This document shows, piece by piece, positions 44,588-52,846 of a stretch of 64,000 nt of DNA (positions are counted from its first letter, which is position 1; every line of letters starts with the position of its first letter). The DNA is from Inquilinus sp. KBS0705. GTDB lineage: Bacteria > Bacteroidota > Bacteroidia > Sphingobacteriales > Sphingobacteriaceae. The notes under the pieces were generated by a model. That model was not told the DNA's origin. It made no database searches and worked only from the letters and a program-made list of their open reading frames with translations. The position numbers and the translations under genes are program-made. The stretch covers positions 457,476-521,475 of the forward strand of contig VCCI02000003.1 in the NCBI GenBank assembly GCA_005938025.2. The letters are read 5' to 3'.

Positions 44588-45595
44588 TTATGCTTCTACA
44601 GCCTGCCCAATTAAATGCTTGGCAGCCAAATATTCGGCAATTTGTACCGCATTAGTAGCCGCGCCTTTACGCAGGTTATCTGATACTATCCAGCAATTTA
44701 GGGTGTTGGGCTGGGTCTCGTCGCGGCGAAGGCGGCCAACAAAAACATCGTCCTTATCGTGCGCGTCTAAAGGCATAGGGTATTTAAGGTTAGCGGTATC
44801 ATCTACTACTACAATCCCAGGCGAATTAGCCAATAACTGGCGCACTTCAGTCAGGTCGAAATCGTGTAAAAACTCTATATTCACCGATTCTGAATGACCA
44901 CCCATTACCGGGATACGCACTGTTGTAGCAGTAACTTTAATGCTATCATCGCCCATTATTTTTTTGGTCTCCAATATCATCTTCATCTCCTCTTTAGTGT
45001 AACCGTTCTCGGTAAATACATCAATCTGCGGTATAACGTTAAGGTCGATAGTGTATGGGTAAGCCTTAGGGCCGTCGATGCCTTTACGTTCGTTAAAAAG
45101 CTGGTCAACAGCCTTTACGCCTGTACCCGTTACCGATTGGTAGGTTGATACCACAACACGTTTTATTTTATAAGTATCGTGCAGTGGTTTTAGGGCCACC
45201 ACCATTTGTATGGTTGAGCAATTTGGGTTAGCAATAATTTTATCTTCGGCTGTTAGCACATCGGCATTTACTTCGGGTACTACCAGTTTTTTGGTAGGGT
45301 CCATACGCCATGCCGACGAATTATCAATAACAGTGGTACCGGCAGCGGCAAAAAGCGGGGCTTGCTCTAACGACGCACTGCCACCTGCAGAAAATAATGC
45401 TACATCGGGTTTTTGTTTAATCGCATCCTCAACAGAAACTACCTTATACTGCTTACCCTTAAAAGTAATTTGTTTACCAATACTTTTTGCGGAAGCTACG
45501 GGGATCAATTCTGTAACTGGGAAGTTGCGTTCTTCAAGAATCTGCAACATTTTAGTGCCTACCAAACCGGTGACACCTACTACTGCGACTTTCAT
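44588..45595 (-). CDS. asd: Aspartate-semialdehyde dehydrogenase
   Basis: A 335-residue NADP-dependent enzyme of the aspartate family (lysine/DAP, threonine, methionine). VAVVGVTGLVGTKMLQIL binds NADP, catalytic C126 is in ANPNCSTIQM, and the active-site His is in PVMGGHSESVNIEF. Flanked by its own terminator and promoter region, so probably single-gene. A CATATTTG near-match to the -7 box lies at 45640-45633. Confidence 0.96.
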   Translation of the reverse strand: MKVAVVGVTGLVGTKMLQILEERNFPVTELIPVASAKSIGKQITFKGKQYKVVSVEDAIKQKPDVALFSAGGSASLEQAPLFAAAGTTVIDNSSAWRMDPTKKLVVPEVNADVLTAEDKIIANPNCSTIQMVVALKPLHDTYKIKRVVVSTYQSVTGTGVKAVDQLFNERKGIDGPKAYPYTIDLNVIPQIDVFTENGYTKEEMKMILETKKIMGDDSIKVTATTVRIPVMGGHSESVNIEFLHDFDLTEVRQLLANSPGIVVVDDTANLKYPMPLDAHDKDDVFVGRLRRDETQPNTLNCWIVSDNLRKGAATNAVQIAEYLAAKHLIGQAVEA

Positions 45596-45732
45596 TTTGT
45601 TTGTTGTGTAAATTATAAATTAAACTGAACCTCAAATATGCGATTTTTTTTGCTTTTTTAAACCACAATGTCTACCAATTTAGTGTATAAAGCTTTGTTT
45701 TAGCAAAGTTTAACGTATTACGCTCAATTTTT

Positions 45733-45740
45733 TACCTTTG
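45733..45740 (+). promoter_or_regulatory. -7 promoter box of the threonine dehydrogenase gene
   Basis: TACCTTTG, identical to the -7 boxes of the rRNA promoters, ends 19 bases before the ATG at 45760. It is followed by the small palindrome TAGCCAAAGCTA. Confidence 0.55.
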
Positions 45741-45759
45741 TAGCCAAAGCTACATCTGC

Positions 45760-46710
45760 ATGATTGAAAAGATTTTAGTGATAGGTGCAAACGGACAAAT
45801 TGGTACCGAATTAGTGAATGCATTAAGGGGTATGCATGGTGCCGAAAATGTTATAGCATCTGATATAAACAGCCCTACATATGCCATACGTAACAGCGGC
45901 CCGTTTGAGTTTGCCAATGTTTTAGATAAAGACAACCTGCATCATCTTTTTGACAAACACCGCCCAACACAAGTATATTTACTGGCAGCTATACTATCTG
46001 CCGTAGGCGAACAAAAACCTAAAATGGCCTGGGACCTGAACATGACCGGCCTGATACACGTGCTTGATTTTGCTGTTGAATTTAAAACCGCTAAAGTTTT
46101 TTGGCCAAGCAGCATTGCTGTATTTGGCCCACATTCGCCACAATACGATACACCGCAGTACTGTGTGATGGACCCCAACACAGTTTACGGATTTAGTAAG
46201 TTAGCGGGCGAACGCTGGTGCGAATACTACCATGCCAAATATGGGGTTGATGTACGTAGTTTACGTTACCCCGGCTTAATAGGCTGGAGGGCTAACCCGG
46301 GCGGCGGCACAACAGATTACGCAGTGCATATTTTTCATGAAGCGTTAAAGAGTGGTAAATATCAAAGCTTTTTAGCTGCCGGTACCGCGTTACCAATGAT
46401 GTATATGGACGATGCCATACGCGCAACCCTTACATTAATGGATGCCCCCGTCGATAATATAAAAATACGTTCGAGCTATAACCTGGCAGGTATAAGTTTT
46501 ACACCCACGCAGCTGGCCGAAGAAATTAAAAAGCATATACCCGCATTTGAAATAAGCTATGCCGATAACGACCCGCGACAGGCTATTGCCGATAGCTGGC
46601 CAAAATCTATAGACGACAGCCAGGCACAACAGGATTGGGGCTGGAATATAGAATATGACCTGCCCAAAATGACCTGGGATATGCTGGAGAACTTAAAAAA
46701 GACGATTTAA
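45760..46710 (+). CDS. L-threonine 3-dehydrogenase, SDR type
   Basis: A 316-residue extended SDR. NAD site LVIGANGQIGTEL, AAILSAVGEQKPKMAWDLNM, catalytic S118 region PSSIAVFG, Y143 and K147 in VYGFSK, and RSLRYPGLIGWRANPGGGTTDYAVHIF are characteristic of GalE-like threonine dehydrogenases, which convert threonine to 2-amino-3-oxobutyrate. No kbl gene is in the window. Confidence 0.9.
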   Translation: MIEKILVIGANGQIGTELVNALRGMHGAENVIASDINSPTYAIRNSGPFEFANVLDKDNLHHLFDKHRPTQVYLLAAILSAVGEQKPKMAWDLNMTGLIHVLDFAVEFKTAKVFWPSSIAVFGPHSPQYDTPQYCVMDPNTVYGFSKLAGERWCEYYHAKYGVDVRSLRYPGLIGWRANPGGGTTDYAVHIFHEALKSGKYQSFLAAGTALPMMYMDDAIRATLTLMDAPVDNIKIRSSYNLAGISFTPTQLAEEIKKHIPAFEISYADNDPRQAIADSWPKSIDDSQAQQDWGWNIEYDLPKMTWDMLENLKKTI

Positions 46711-46801
46711 AAGAAACTGCTATATTTAACAACTGCATTTGCAGACAAGGTTTGGACGATCTGACCATGATATACAAACCATCAACAATGAACTAAATAC
46801 A

Positions 46802-47527
46802 ATGGGAAGAGCATTTGAATTCCGTAAAGAGAGAAAATTTAAGCGTTGGGCCAAAATGGCCGTACAGTTTACCCGTTTAGGGAAAGAAATTGTAATGGCG
46901 GTAAAAGCCGGTGGCGGCGACCCTAACTCTAACTCGCGCCTGCGCACTGCTATACAAAACTCAAAGGCGGTTAATATGCCTAAAGATAGGGTAGAAGCTG
47001 CTATCAAAAGAGCAACCAGCCGTGATGAAAAAGATTACGAAGAGCTGGTTTACGAAGGTTACGCGCAACATGGTGTAGCCATATTGGTAGAAACCGCGAC
47101 TGATAACATTAACCGCACAGTTGCCAATGTACGTAGCTACTTTACTAAGTACGGTGGTACGTTAGGCAAAACAGGTTCGCTTGATTTTATTTTTAGCCGG
47201 AAATCTGTTTTCACATTTGTACCCGGCGACCGTGATCTGGAAGAGCTGGAATTTGAATTGATAGATGCCGGCCTGGAAGACCTTTTTGTAGAGGCAGATG
47301 AAGAAGGAAACGATGTTGCCGTTATACATACCGCATTTGAAGATTTTGGTAAAATGCAAAAGGCCTTAGAAGAATTAGGTATAGAAACCAAATCGGCTAA
47401 ACTGGAGCGTATACCTTTATCTACCACATCGGTAACCGAAGAACAGGCTGTTGACGTGCTAAAGATTGTTGACCGCTTAGAGGACGACGACGATGTACAG
47501 GCGGTGTATCATAACATGGCCGAGTAG
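46802..47527 (+). CDS. yebC: YebC/PmpR-family regulatory protein
   Basis: A 241-residue TACO1/YebC protein. The N-terminus MGRAFEFRKERKFKRWAKMA, then GGDPNSNSRLRTAIQNSKAVNMPKDRVE and VYEGYAQHGVAILVE are conserved. The frame is open upstream to 46739 but the ATG at 46802 begins the conserved domain. Homologues act as transcription regulators or ribosome-associated factors that relieve stalling. Confidence 0.93.
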   Translation: MGRAFEFRKERKFKRWAKMAVQFTRLGKEIVMAVKAGGGDPNSNSRLRTAIQNSKAVNMPKDRVEAAIKRATSRDEKDYEELVYEGYAQHGVAILVETATDNINRTVANVRSYFTKYGGTLGKTGSLDFIFSRKSVFTFVPGDRDLEELEFELIDAGLEDLFVEADEEGNDVAVIHTAFEDFGKMQKALEELGIETKSAKLERIPLSTTSVTEEQAVDVLKIVDRLEDDDDVQAVYHNMAE

Positions 47528-47567
47528 TTCTATTTTGAATTTCGGACGTTCAATTTGGGATTATCCG

Positions 47568-47612
47568 CCGTGTTAATGACTTTAGACTTTTAACTCTAAC
47601 TTTTAACTTTAA
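47568..47612 (+). repeat. Word-repeat spacer (TTTAACTTT/AGACTTT)
   Basis: Reads ATGACTTTAGACTTTTAACT then CTAACTTTTAACTTTAATG: repeats of an 8-10 base word between yebC and the DUF2442 gene. Words are related to the complement of 12549-12587. Confidence 0.6.
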
Positions 47613-47615
47613 TGT

Positions 47616-47831
47616 ATGCCCTTATTCTCATCAAGCAAGCAGGAAAAAAAAGTTAAGGTAACCTTCGCCAATGGTTTACTTTTTGTGGAGAAAGCTGATG
47701 GTAAACAACAGGCCTTCCCGTTGGAGTGGTTCCCAAAGTTGCTACACGCAAGCGATGAAGCGCGCGAGGACTGGGTGCAAACCAGTACCGGTATAAGGTT
47801 TAATAAGCTGGATGTGGACGTGGCGCTATAG
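47616..47831 (+). CDS. DUF2442-family small protein
   Basis: A 71-residue protein: VKVTFANGLLFVEKADGKQQAFPLEWFPKLLHASDEARE matches the DUF2442 fold (substrate-binding-like domain found in toxin-antitoxin partners and alone). No DUF4160 partner lies beside it. Function unknown. Confidence 0.75.
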   Translation: MPLFSSSKQEKKVKVTFANGLLFVEKADGKQQAFPLEWFPKLLHASDEAREDWVQTSTGIRFNKLDVDVAL

Positions 47832-47918
47832 AATTAAGAAATAAGAATCAAGCGGCAGGAAAGGAAACAAGACAATGATCTTACACGCCGATTTTTGCTT
47901 CTCATATGTTTCAAGTAT

Positions 47919-48647
47919 ATGACTTTCGAAGAGTTTTTTAATAAGAAGAGGATTGACCTTACAGCCTTACAGGCGGCCGAACCGGGTCTGTTCTCTGAAT
48001 TTAGAACGCACTTTGATGAAATGGGCGAAAAGAGTTTCGACCACACTAAAAAATACTGGTTTAACAAGCTTAGGCTACAATATCATCTGGCACCCGAATT
48101 AAAGCCCGATAAGGTACATCTAGAAAACCGCCTTGCCGAGCAAACCATCGTCGAATCTATTCTGGACGAAAAGATACCCGCGCCGTCTGTTGGTTTTAAG
48201 CCCAGGTTTAAACCTGGTATGGTAAGCAAACCAGCCGAAACTAAGGATATTGATATACCAACTGCCGATGTTCAACCGGCGGAAACAGAACAACCTGCTG
48301 AAGAAACAGCGGCACCAAAGCCGGCTGGGTTTAAGCCAAGGTTTAACATGAAAATGGCCGCGCCTAAGCCTGCTGATGTTGAAGAGACTAAGCCGGAAGA
48401 AGCATCCTCAAACGTTGAACCTGCACCATCTGACGAGCCAACAGCAGCAAAGCCTGCCGGGTTTAAGCTAAGGTTTAACATGAAAATGGCCGCGCCTAAA
48501 CCTGCTGATGTTGAAGAGACTAAGCTGGATGAAGCACCCTCAAATGTTGAACCTGCACCAACCGACGAGCCGGTAGTTTCAAAACCGGCAGGTTTTAAAC
48601 CGCGCTTTAATGCTAAAACAATAAAGCCAAAACCGCCCGAAGAATAA
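47919..48647 (+). CDS. Hypothetical protein with tandem GFKPRF repeats
   Basis: A 242-residue protein from ATG 47919 (MTFEEFFNKKRIDL); a start at 47895 would add eight residues unlike the domain. The first ~80 residues form a compact charged domain with KKYWFNKLRLQYHL. The rest is low-complexity, Pro/Ala/Glu-rich and holds four copies of (V/A)GFK(P/L)RF. Two 44-residue repeats (132 bases each, 48318-48449 and 48450-48581) are near-identical and a partial third follows. Family not recognised; the motif looks like a short linear binding peptide. Confidence 0.7.
   Translation: MTFEEFFNKKRIDLTALQAAEPGLFSEFRTHFDEMGEKSFDHTKKYWFNKLRLQYHLAPELKPDKVHLENRLAEQTIVESILDEKIPAPSVGFKPRFKPGMVSKPAETKDIDIPTADVQPAETEQPAEETAAPKPAGFKPRFNMKMAAPKPADVEETKPEEASSNVEPAPSDEPTAAKPAGFKLRFNMKMAAPKPADVEETKLDEAPSNVEPAPTDEPVVSKPAGFKPRFNAKTIKPKPPEE
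48318..48645 (+). repeat. 132-bp coding tandem repeat, two full copies and a partial third
   Basis: Starts at 48318, 48450 and 48582. Each full unit encodes KPAGFKPRFNMKMAAPKPAD and a 24-residue acidic tail. Substitutions are few and mostly conservative in the GFKPRF part. Confidence 0.85.
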
Positions 48648-48679
48648 TAATTGATAACAGATTTTTTTGAACTGATAAT

Positions 48680-49081
48680 ATGGATCCCGAAGAACTGCTT
48701 AACGACAATACTGCCGAACCCAACAAAGTAAAAAAGGACAGTCCGCTGGTTAGTTTAGAGCGCGACCTGAAGTTTTTTAACGAATCTATCCGCGAGGTAG
48801 CGGTAGAGATAATGGTAGAGGGCCTATCGGCACAACCCATATTTATAGCCCACCAGCACGAACTGAAGCTGGGCGAAGTGATACTGGATAGGAACGAGCT
48901 AAACACCGAGTGGAGCATACATGCATCAACCGTTGAGGAGTTTGTAGAACGTGGTATTATCAAACCCGAACTGAAGGAGCGTTTTTTGAACACCTACAAA
49001 AACCCGCACGACTATATGTGTGTGTTTGTAGTAGTGCCCGAGGGTGCTAACTTTGTATATTATCCCTATGTAAAAGGATAA
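48680..49081 (+). CDS. Conserved hypothetical protein
   Basis: A 133-residue cytoplasmic protein: acidic N-terminus, LKFFNESIREVAVEIMVEGLSAQPIFIAHQH, WSIHASTVEEFVERGII, and a C-terminus CVFVVVPEGANFVYYPYVKG. No family name recognised. It starts 33 bases after the GFKPRF-repeat gene in the same direction, and a joint role is possible. Confidence 0.7.
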   Translation: MDPEELLNDNTAEPNKVKKDSPLVSLERDLKFFNESIREVAVEIMVEGLSAQPIFIAHQHELKLGEVILDRNELNTEWSIHASTVEEFVERGIIKPELKERFLNTYKNPHDYMCVFVVVPEGANFVYYPYVKG

Positions 49082-49135
49082 TAGTAATTATTAAAGCTAA
49101 CCTTTATATTTACCTTATAATTAGTTCAAAACGGT

Positions 49136-49645
49136 ATGTCTGATAAGAAGATCCTGATTTTAAATAGTACCCAAATACAGCAAAAGATAGATCGTATTGC
49201 TTACCAGATACTGGAAGATAATTTTGATGAGACCGAGATCATCATAGCGGGTATACTACCGCGCGGAAACCACCTTGCAGAGCGCTTAAAGGCTGTTTTA
49301 GACAAGATTGCCCCCTTTAAAAGCCGCCTGATAACCATTGAGTTAGATAAGCAAAGCAGTCAGCTGCACTCTAAAACCGACTTTGATGTACAGGACTGCA
49401 GCAACAAGGTAGTGGTGTTGGTTGATGACGTGCTTAACAGCGGTAAAACCCTGGCTTATGGCTTCGGCGTTTTCCTGGATGTGCCGCTTAAAAAGCTGCG
49501 TACCGTGGTCCTTATCGACCGTAACCACAAGAGTTTCCCGGTGACTACAGACTATGCGGGGGTGGCACTATCTACCGTGATTAAGGAGCATGTTGATGTT
49601 GTTTTAGACCAGGCCGGACAAGAAGACGCGGTTTACCTCAGATAG
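49136..49645 (+). CDS. PyrR-like phosphoribosyltransferase
   Basis: A 169-residue type I PRTase. The PRPP-binding loop is VVVLVDDVLNSGKTL, preceded by ILPRGNHLAERL and followed by VVLIDRNHKSFPVTTDYAGV. This matches PyrR (uracil PRTase and pyrimidine attenuation protein). No pyr genes or attenuator are nearby, so the regulatory role is not shown. Confidence 0.85.
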   Translation: MSDKKILILNSTQIQQKIDRIAYQILEDNFDETEIIIAGILPRGNHLAERLKAVLDKIAPFKSRLITIELDKQSSQLHSKTDFDVQDCSNKVVVLVDDVLNSGKTLAYGFGVFLDVPLKKLRTVVLIDRNHKSFPVTTDYAGVALSTVIKEHVDVVLDQAGQEDAVYLR

Positions 49646-49659
49646 ATCCTAAACCATTT

Positions 49660-49800
49660 GGTACCATTCCACACCCTGCTATAAATTTTTCGTTTTTATT
49701 CGTTTTTTTTACAGTTTATGCTGTGGCGTTTTCGTTTTTTTTGTTCTTCCCGGCTTCTATAATCTAAGCAATAATTTCCATAATTCCTAGTAATATTTAG
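49660..49800 (-). other. Weak third copy of the candidate sRNA element, inverted
   Basis: On the minus strand it reads TTATAGAAG, CCGGGAAGAAC, an AAAAAAAACGAAAA stretch and AATTTATAGC, paralleling 27050-27140. Similarity is limited, and no terminator-like hairpin was identified. Confidence 0.35.
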
Positions 49801-49941
49801 ATTTTTTGGAATTTGCTTTATCTCCAAATCGGCAAAAACACAAATCGCATTTTAAAATTACTGACAAAACACTGTCACTAAAACTTTAGAAATATCTGCA
49901 GATATTTGTAAGAATAGATTTTCAATGTTTAAATTTGTTAT

Positions 49942-50178
49942 ATGTCAATAGCCGAAATAAAAGAAACTAAAGGAAGCCTGATAGCATGGATCGAGCAGCT
50001 GTCAGATACTAATATGCTTTCTTTTTTGGAAGGCTTAAAAAATTCCAGGTCCGATAAGGATTGGTGGGATGATTTAACCGATACTCAAATTGAAAATATA
50101 AACCAGGGATTAGCTGACATTGAAAGCGGACGGGTGATTTCTTCAGATGATTTTTGGAAAAAATTAAAAAATGCCTGA
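49942..50178 (+). CDS. Antitoxin-like component of a TA pair
   Basis: A 78-residue acidic protein: MSIAEIKETKGSLIAWIEQL, then DWWDDLTDTQIENINQGLADIESGRVISSDDFWKKLK. This resembles the small Bacteroidota proteins encoded ahead of RelE/ParE toxins, whose C-terminus wraps the toxin. It overlaps the toxin gene by 8 bases. Confidence 0.7.
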   Translation: MSIAEIKETKGSLIAWIEQLSDTNMLSFLEGLKNSRSDKDWWDDLTDTQIENINQGLADIESGRVISSDDFWKKLKNA

Positions 50179-50476
50179 TCCTACTGATTTGGTTGTTGTC
50201 TATTCGGCCCGGTCGTTGGATAATGCTACAGAGATCAAGACTTATTTACTACATCATTTCACACAGAAAGAAGTCGACAAGTTTTATTTATTGCTCCAAA
50301 GCTTTGAGAAAATTATTGTGGTTTTCCCGGGCTTGTATCCCAAAAGCATCAAGAATATAAAAATCCATCGCGCAGTTCTTAGTAAGCAGTTATCTGTTTT
50401 CTACACCGTTTCTAAAAACACTGTAAGTATAGTTTCTATAATTGATAATAGGATGGCCTATAGTAAGTGGCCTTAA
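50171..50476 (+). CDS. RelE/ParE-superfamily toxin-like protein
   Basis: A 101-residue protein with the RelE/ParE order of elements: VVVYSARSLDNATEIKTYLL, a central helix, then LSKQLSVFYTVSKNTVSIVSIIDNRM, ending in a strand. Catalytic residues are not obvious, so ribosome-dependent RNase or gyrase activity cannot be assigned. It converges on aroK with a 4-base overlap. Confidence 0.7.
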   Translation: MPDPTDLVVVYSARSLDNATEIKTYLLHHFTQKEVDKFYLLLQSFEKIIVVFPGLYPKSIKNIKIHRAVLSKQLSVFYTVSKNTVSIVSIIDNRMAYSKWP

Positions 50477-50976
50477 CCCTTCACCACCTCTATTAGCCCA
50501 TCAACACTCATGTTAATGCCGTCAATAATGTGGGTGGCCTGGTTGTAAAAGCCTTCGCGCTCGGCTAATTTTTGGGCAATAAAGTTAACCAGTTCATCGC
50601 CGTGTTTGCCGTGCAGCAGGGGGCGTTTAATGCGGGCGTTCTCTAAGCGGTCGGCCAGGGTTTTTGGGGATAGTTTAATGTATAGGGTTTGGCCATGGCT
50701 GTTCATCCAATCCATATGGTCGAAAAAGCAGGGCAGGCCACCACCTGTAGATACGATGGTGTTTTGGGGGTAATTGGTTTGCTTCAGCACTTCCGATTCC
50801 AGCCTGCGAAAGGCATCCTCGCCATGGGTGGCAAAGTAGTCGGCAACGCTCATGCCTGCCTTTTCTTCAAGGGCGTGGTCAAGGTCAATAAAGTTATATT
50901 GCATACCCGCCGATAGCTTTTTGCCCCACGAGGTTTTGCCGCAGCCCATAAATCCTATCAAAAAAATAAGGCTCAT
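50473..50976 (-). CDS. aroK: Shikimate kinase
   Basis: A 167-residue P-loop kinase. Walker A GFMGCGKT (8-15), shikimate-binding FIDLDHALE, STGGGLPC, and R in RPLL. Its ATG overlaps the stop of the upstream BT_3928-type gene. Aromatic amino acid pathway. Confidence 0.93.
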   Translation of the reverse strand: MSLIFLIGFMGCGKTSWGKKLSAGMQYNFIDLDHALEEKAGMSVADYFATHGEDAFRRLESEVLKQTNYPQNTIVSTGGGLPCFFDHMDWMNSHGQTLYIKLSPKTLADRLENARIKRPLLHGKHGDELVNFIAQKLAEREGFYNQATHIIDGINMSVDGLIEVVKG

Positions 50977-52124
50977 TGCTTGTTCAGGTAGTTTTTAACC
51001 AGGTCATCGTACTTAGGCATATTGTGGTAATGCCATTTGTTTACTACGGTGCCATTCTTTAATAAAATTATACCGGGGTTTGATCGTACCATGGTTTTTA
51101 ACGGCACGCCATCGGCATAAAACAACTCGGCCACTAATTTATGCTGTTTGGCAAATACCTCGGCGTTGGCCGGCGCGTTTGAAGTAAGCAGTATAACGCG
51201 GGTATTATAGTTTTGTATCAAATTTGCACTTAAGGCATTAATACGGGCAAGCGCATTGGTACTGGTGCTCTCTAAATTGTAGGCTACAATTATTAGACTG
51301 TAAAAAGGGCTCGATAGTAATTCCTGGTTATAATTGTTGCCCTGTGCATCCTGTATGGCCAGGTCACGAATTTTAGGTTCAAAACCTTTTTTAACCAAAC
51401 GGGTTTCGGGTGTGCCTTCAATCTCCCAGTTGGTATCTTTCCAAATGGCAGTTTTAAGGTACTCCTTATCGCTCATCACCTTAGTTTCTTTAGTTTTTTT
51501 ATTTTTAAGGTGATAGGTTACTTCAAATTCATCCGGTTTGGCACCCGGCGGGGTTTTCATTTCGTTAAGTATGTTATTGCCAATTTTGTAAGGCAAAAAA
51601 TCTACCACGGGCAAAAAGTTATAGGTGTATAAGCCAAAGCCAACAGCTACTATAGTGGCAGCAATAATTAATTTTTCGCCGGTTTTAGGGTTAACTATTG
51701 ATCTGATGCTGCGGCGGTTTACAAACAGCACCACTACCAGCAGCAGCAGCACCATATCTTTTAAAAACGATTGCCATGGGGTTAGGGGTATGGCATCGCC
51801 AAAGCAGCCGCAGGTTTGCACTACTTTAAAATAGGCCGAGTAAAATGTTAAAAAGCCAAAAAATATAATGAGCAGCAACAGGCCCCAAACCACTTGTATA
51901 GCGCGTGTGCCCACTAACAAGGCGAAGCCTAATACCATCTCCAGCGCACATAGTATTACAGCAAAGCTAAGCGCCAGGCCATTTAAAAAGGTAAGGTGAA
52001 AAACCTCGAAGTATTCTTCCAGCTTGTACGAAAAGCCCAAAGGATCGTTAGCTTTTATAAGGCCCGAAAAAATGAATAACAGCCCTACCGCTATCCTGCA
52101 AAACCAAACTAATCCGTTCTTCAT
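50973..52124 (-). CDS. BT_3928-type DoxX/MauE-like membrane protein with thioredoxin-like domain
   Basis: A 383-residue protein. The N-terminal ~140 residues contain four membrane helices of the DoxX/MauE type with VQTCGCFGDAIPL. The C-terminal periplasmic part resembles a thioredoxin fold (YSLIIVAYNLESTSTN, VILLTSNAPANAEVF) but has no CxxC. MauE-like proteins assist disulfide handling. It forms an operon with DUF1599 and aroK through 4-base overlaps. Confidence 0.85.
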   Translation of the reverse strand: MKNGLVWFCRIAVGLLFIFSGLIKANDPLGFSYKLEEYFEVFHLTFLNGLALSFAVILCALEMVLGFALLVGTRAIQVVWGLLLLIIFFGFLTFYSAYFKVVQTCGCFGDAIPLTPWQSFLKDMVLLLLVVVLFVNRRSIRSIVNPKTGEKLIIAATIVAVGFGLYTYNFLPVVDFLPYKIGNNILNEMKTPPGAKPDEFEVTYHLKNKKTKETKVMSDKEYLKTAIWKDTNWEIEGTPETRLVKKGFEPKIRDLAIQDAQGNNYNQELLSSPFYSLIIVAYNLESTSTNALARINALSANLIQNYNTRVILLTSNAPANAEVFAKQHKLVAELFYADGVPLKTMVRSNPGIILLKNGTVVNKWHYHNMPKYDDLVKNYLNKQ

Positions 52125-52660
52125 TTTACGCCCAATTTTATCAGCGCGAAAACAGCATAGTTAAGCATGTCCTGGTAATTGGCTTTTACACCTTCGGATG
52201 CCAGTGTTTGGCCTTTGTTATCTTCTATCTGTTTTACACGCAGCAACTTCATCAGTATCAGATCAGTTAACGAGCTGATGCGCATATCGCGCCAGGCCTC
52301 GCCATAATCGTGGTTTTTGGCAAACATCAGTTCCTTAGTCTCGTTAGCCTTTTCGTCAAAAAGCTGCTCAACATGGTCGGCATTGAGTTCATAGGGTGTT
52401 TCGTCGGTCGAGTCAAGCTGCATCATGGCAATAATACAATAGTTTACAATGCCAATGTATTCGCCGGTAATGTCATCGCCCACCTTGGATATCTTTTTTT
52501 CTTCGAGGGTACGTATGCGTTGCGCCTTAATAAATATTTGGTCGGTGATAGATTCGGGCCTTAAAATGCGCCACGCGGTGCCGTAGTCGCGGGTCTTTTT
52601 CATAAAAAGGCCTTTGCAAACATTTATTACCGCTTCGTATTCTGCTGCTGTATTGCTCAA
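52121..52660 (-). CDS. DUF1599-family protein
   Basis: A 179-residue protein with two repeats of the same kind (TRDYGTAWRILRPESITDQIFIKA and NHDYGEAWRDMRISSLTDLILMKL), typical of DUF1599. The domain resembles a nucleotide-modifying or binding fold; function unknown. It starts with TTG at 52660. First gene of the aroK unit. Confidence 0.85.
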   Translation of the reverse strand: MSNTAAEYEAVINVCKGLFMKKTRDYGTAWRILRPESITDQIFIKAQRIRTLEEKKISKVGDDITGEYIGIVNYCIIAMMQLDSTDETPYELNADHVEQLFDEKANETKELMFAKNHDYGEAWRDMRISSLTDLILMKLLRVKQIEDNKGQTLASEGVKANYQDMLNYAVFALIKLGVK

Positions 52661-52845
52661 TTTGTTGTAATGTTGAAAGGTTTGAATGTTGAAATGTTAC
52701 CCACTTGCCAGATTGCAGAGTATGTTATTACATCTCCTTTTTGCTCCTTTAATAAAAGGTGCCCGGCATGTTAAGTATAGTAAAGGATTTGAATAAAGTT
52801 AATTTAACTTTACAACATTCAAACCTTTAAACATTCCAACGTTAA
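52661..52845 (+). repeat. Inverted word repeats flanking the folP-DUF1599 divergent region
   Basis: GTTGAAAGGTTTGAATGTTG near 52672-52700 is inverted as ACATTCAAACCTTTAAACATTCC near 52813-52838. The two copies lie next to the divergent start codons of DUF1599 and folP. Confidence 0.6.
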
Positions 52846-52846
52846 A

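Noticed and set aside
49142..49645. PyrR attenuator upstream of the phosphoribosyltransferase
   Set aside because: No pyr operon and no antiterminator/terminator pair in the 54-base gap upstream.
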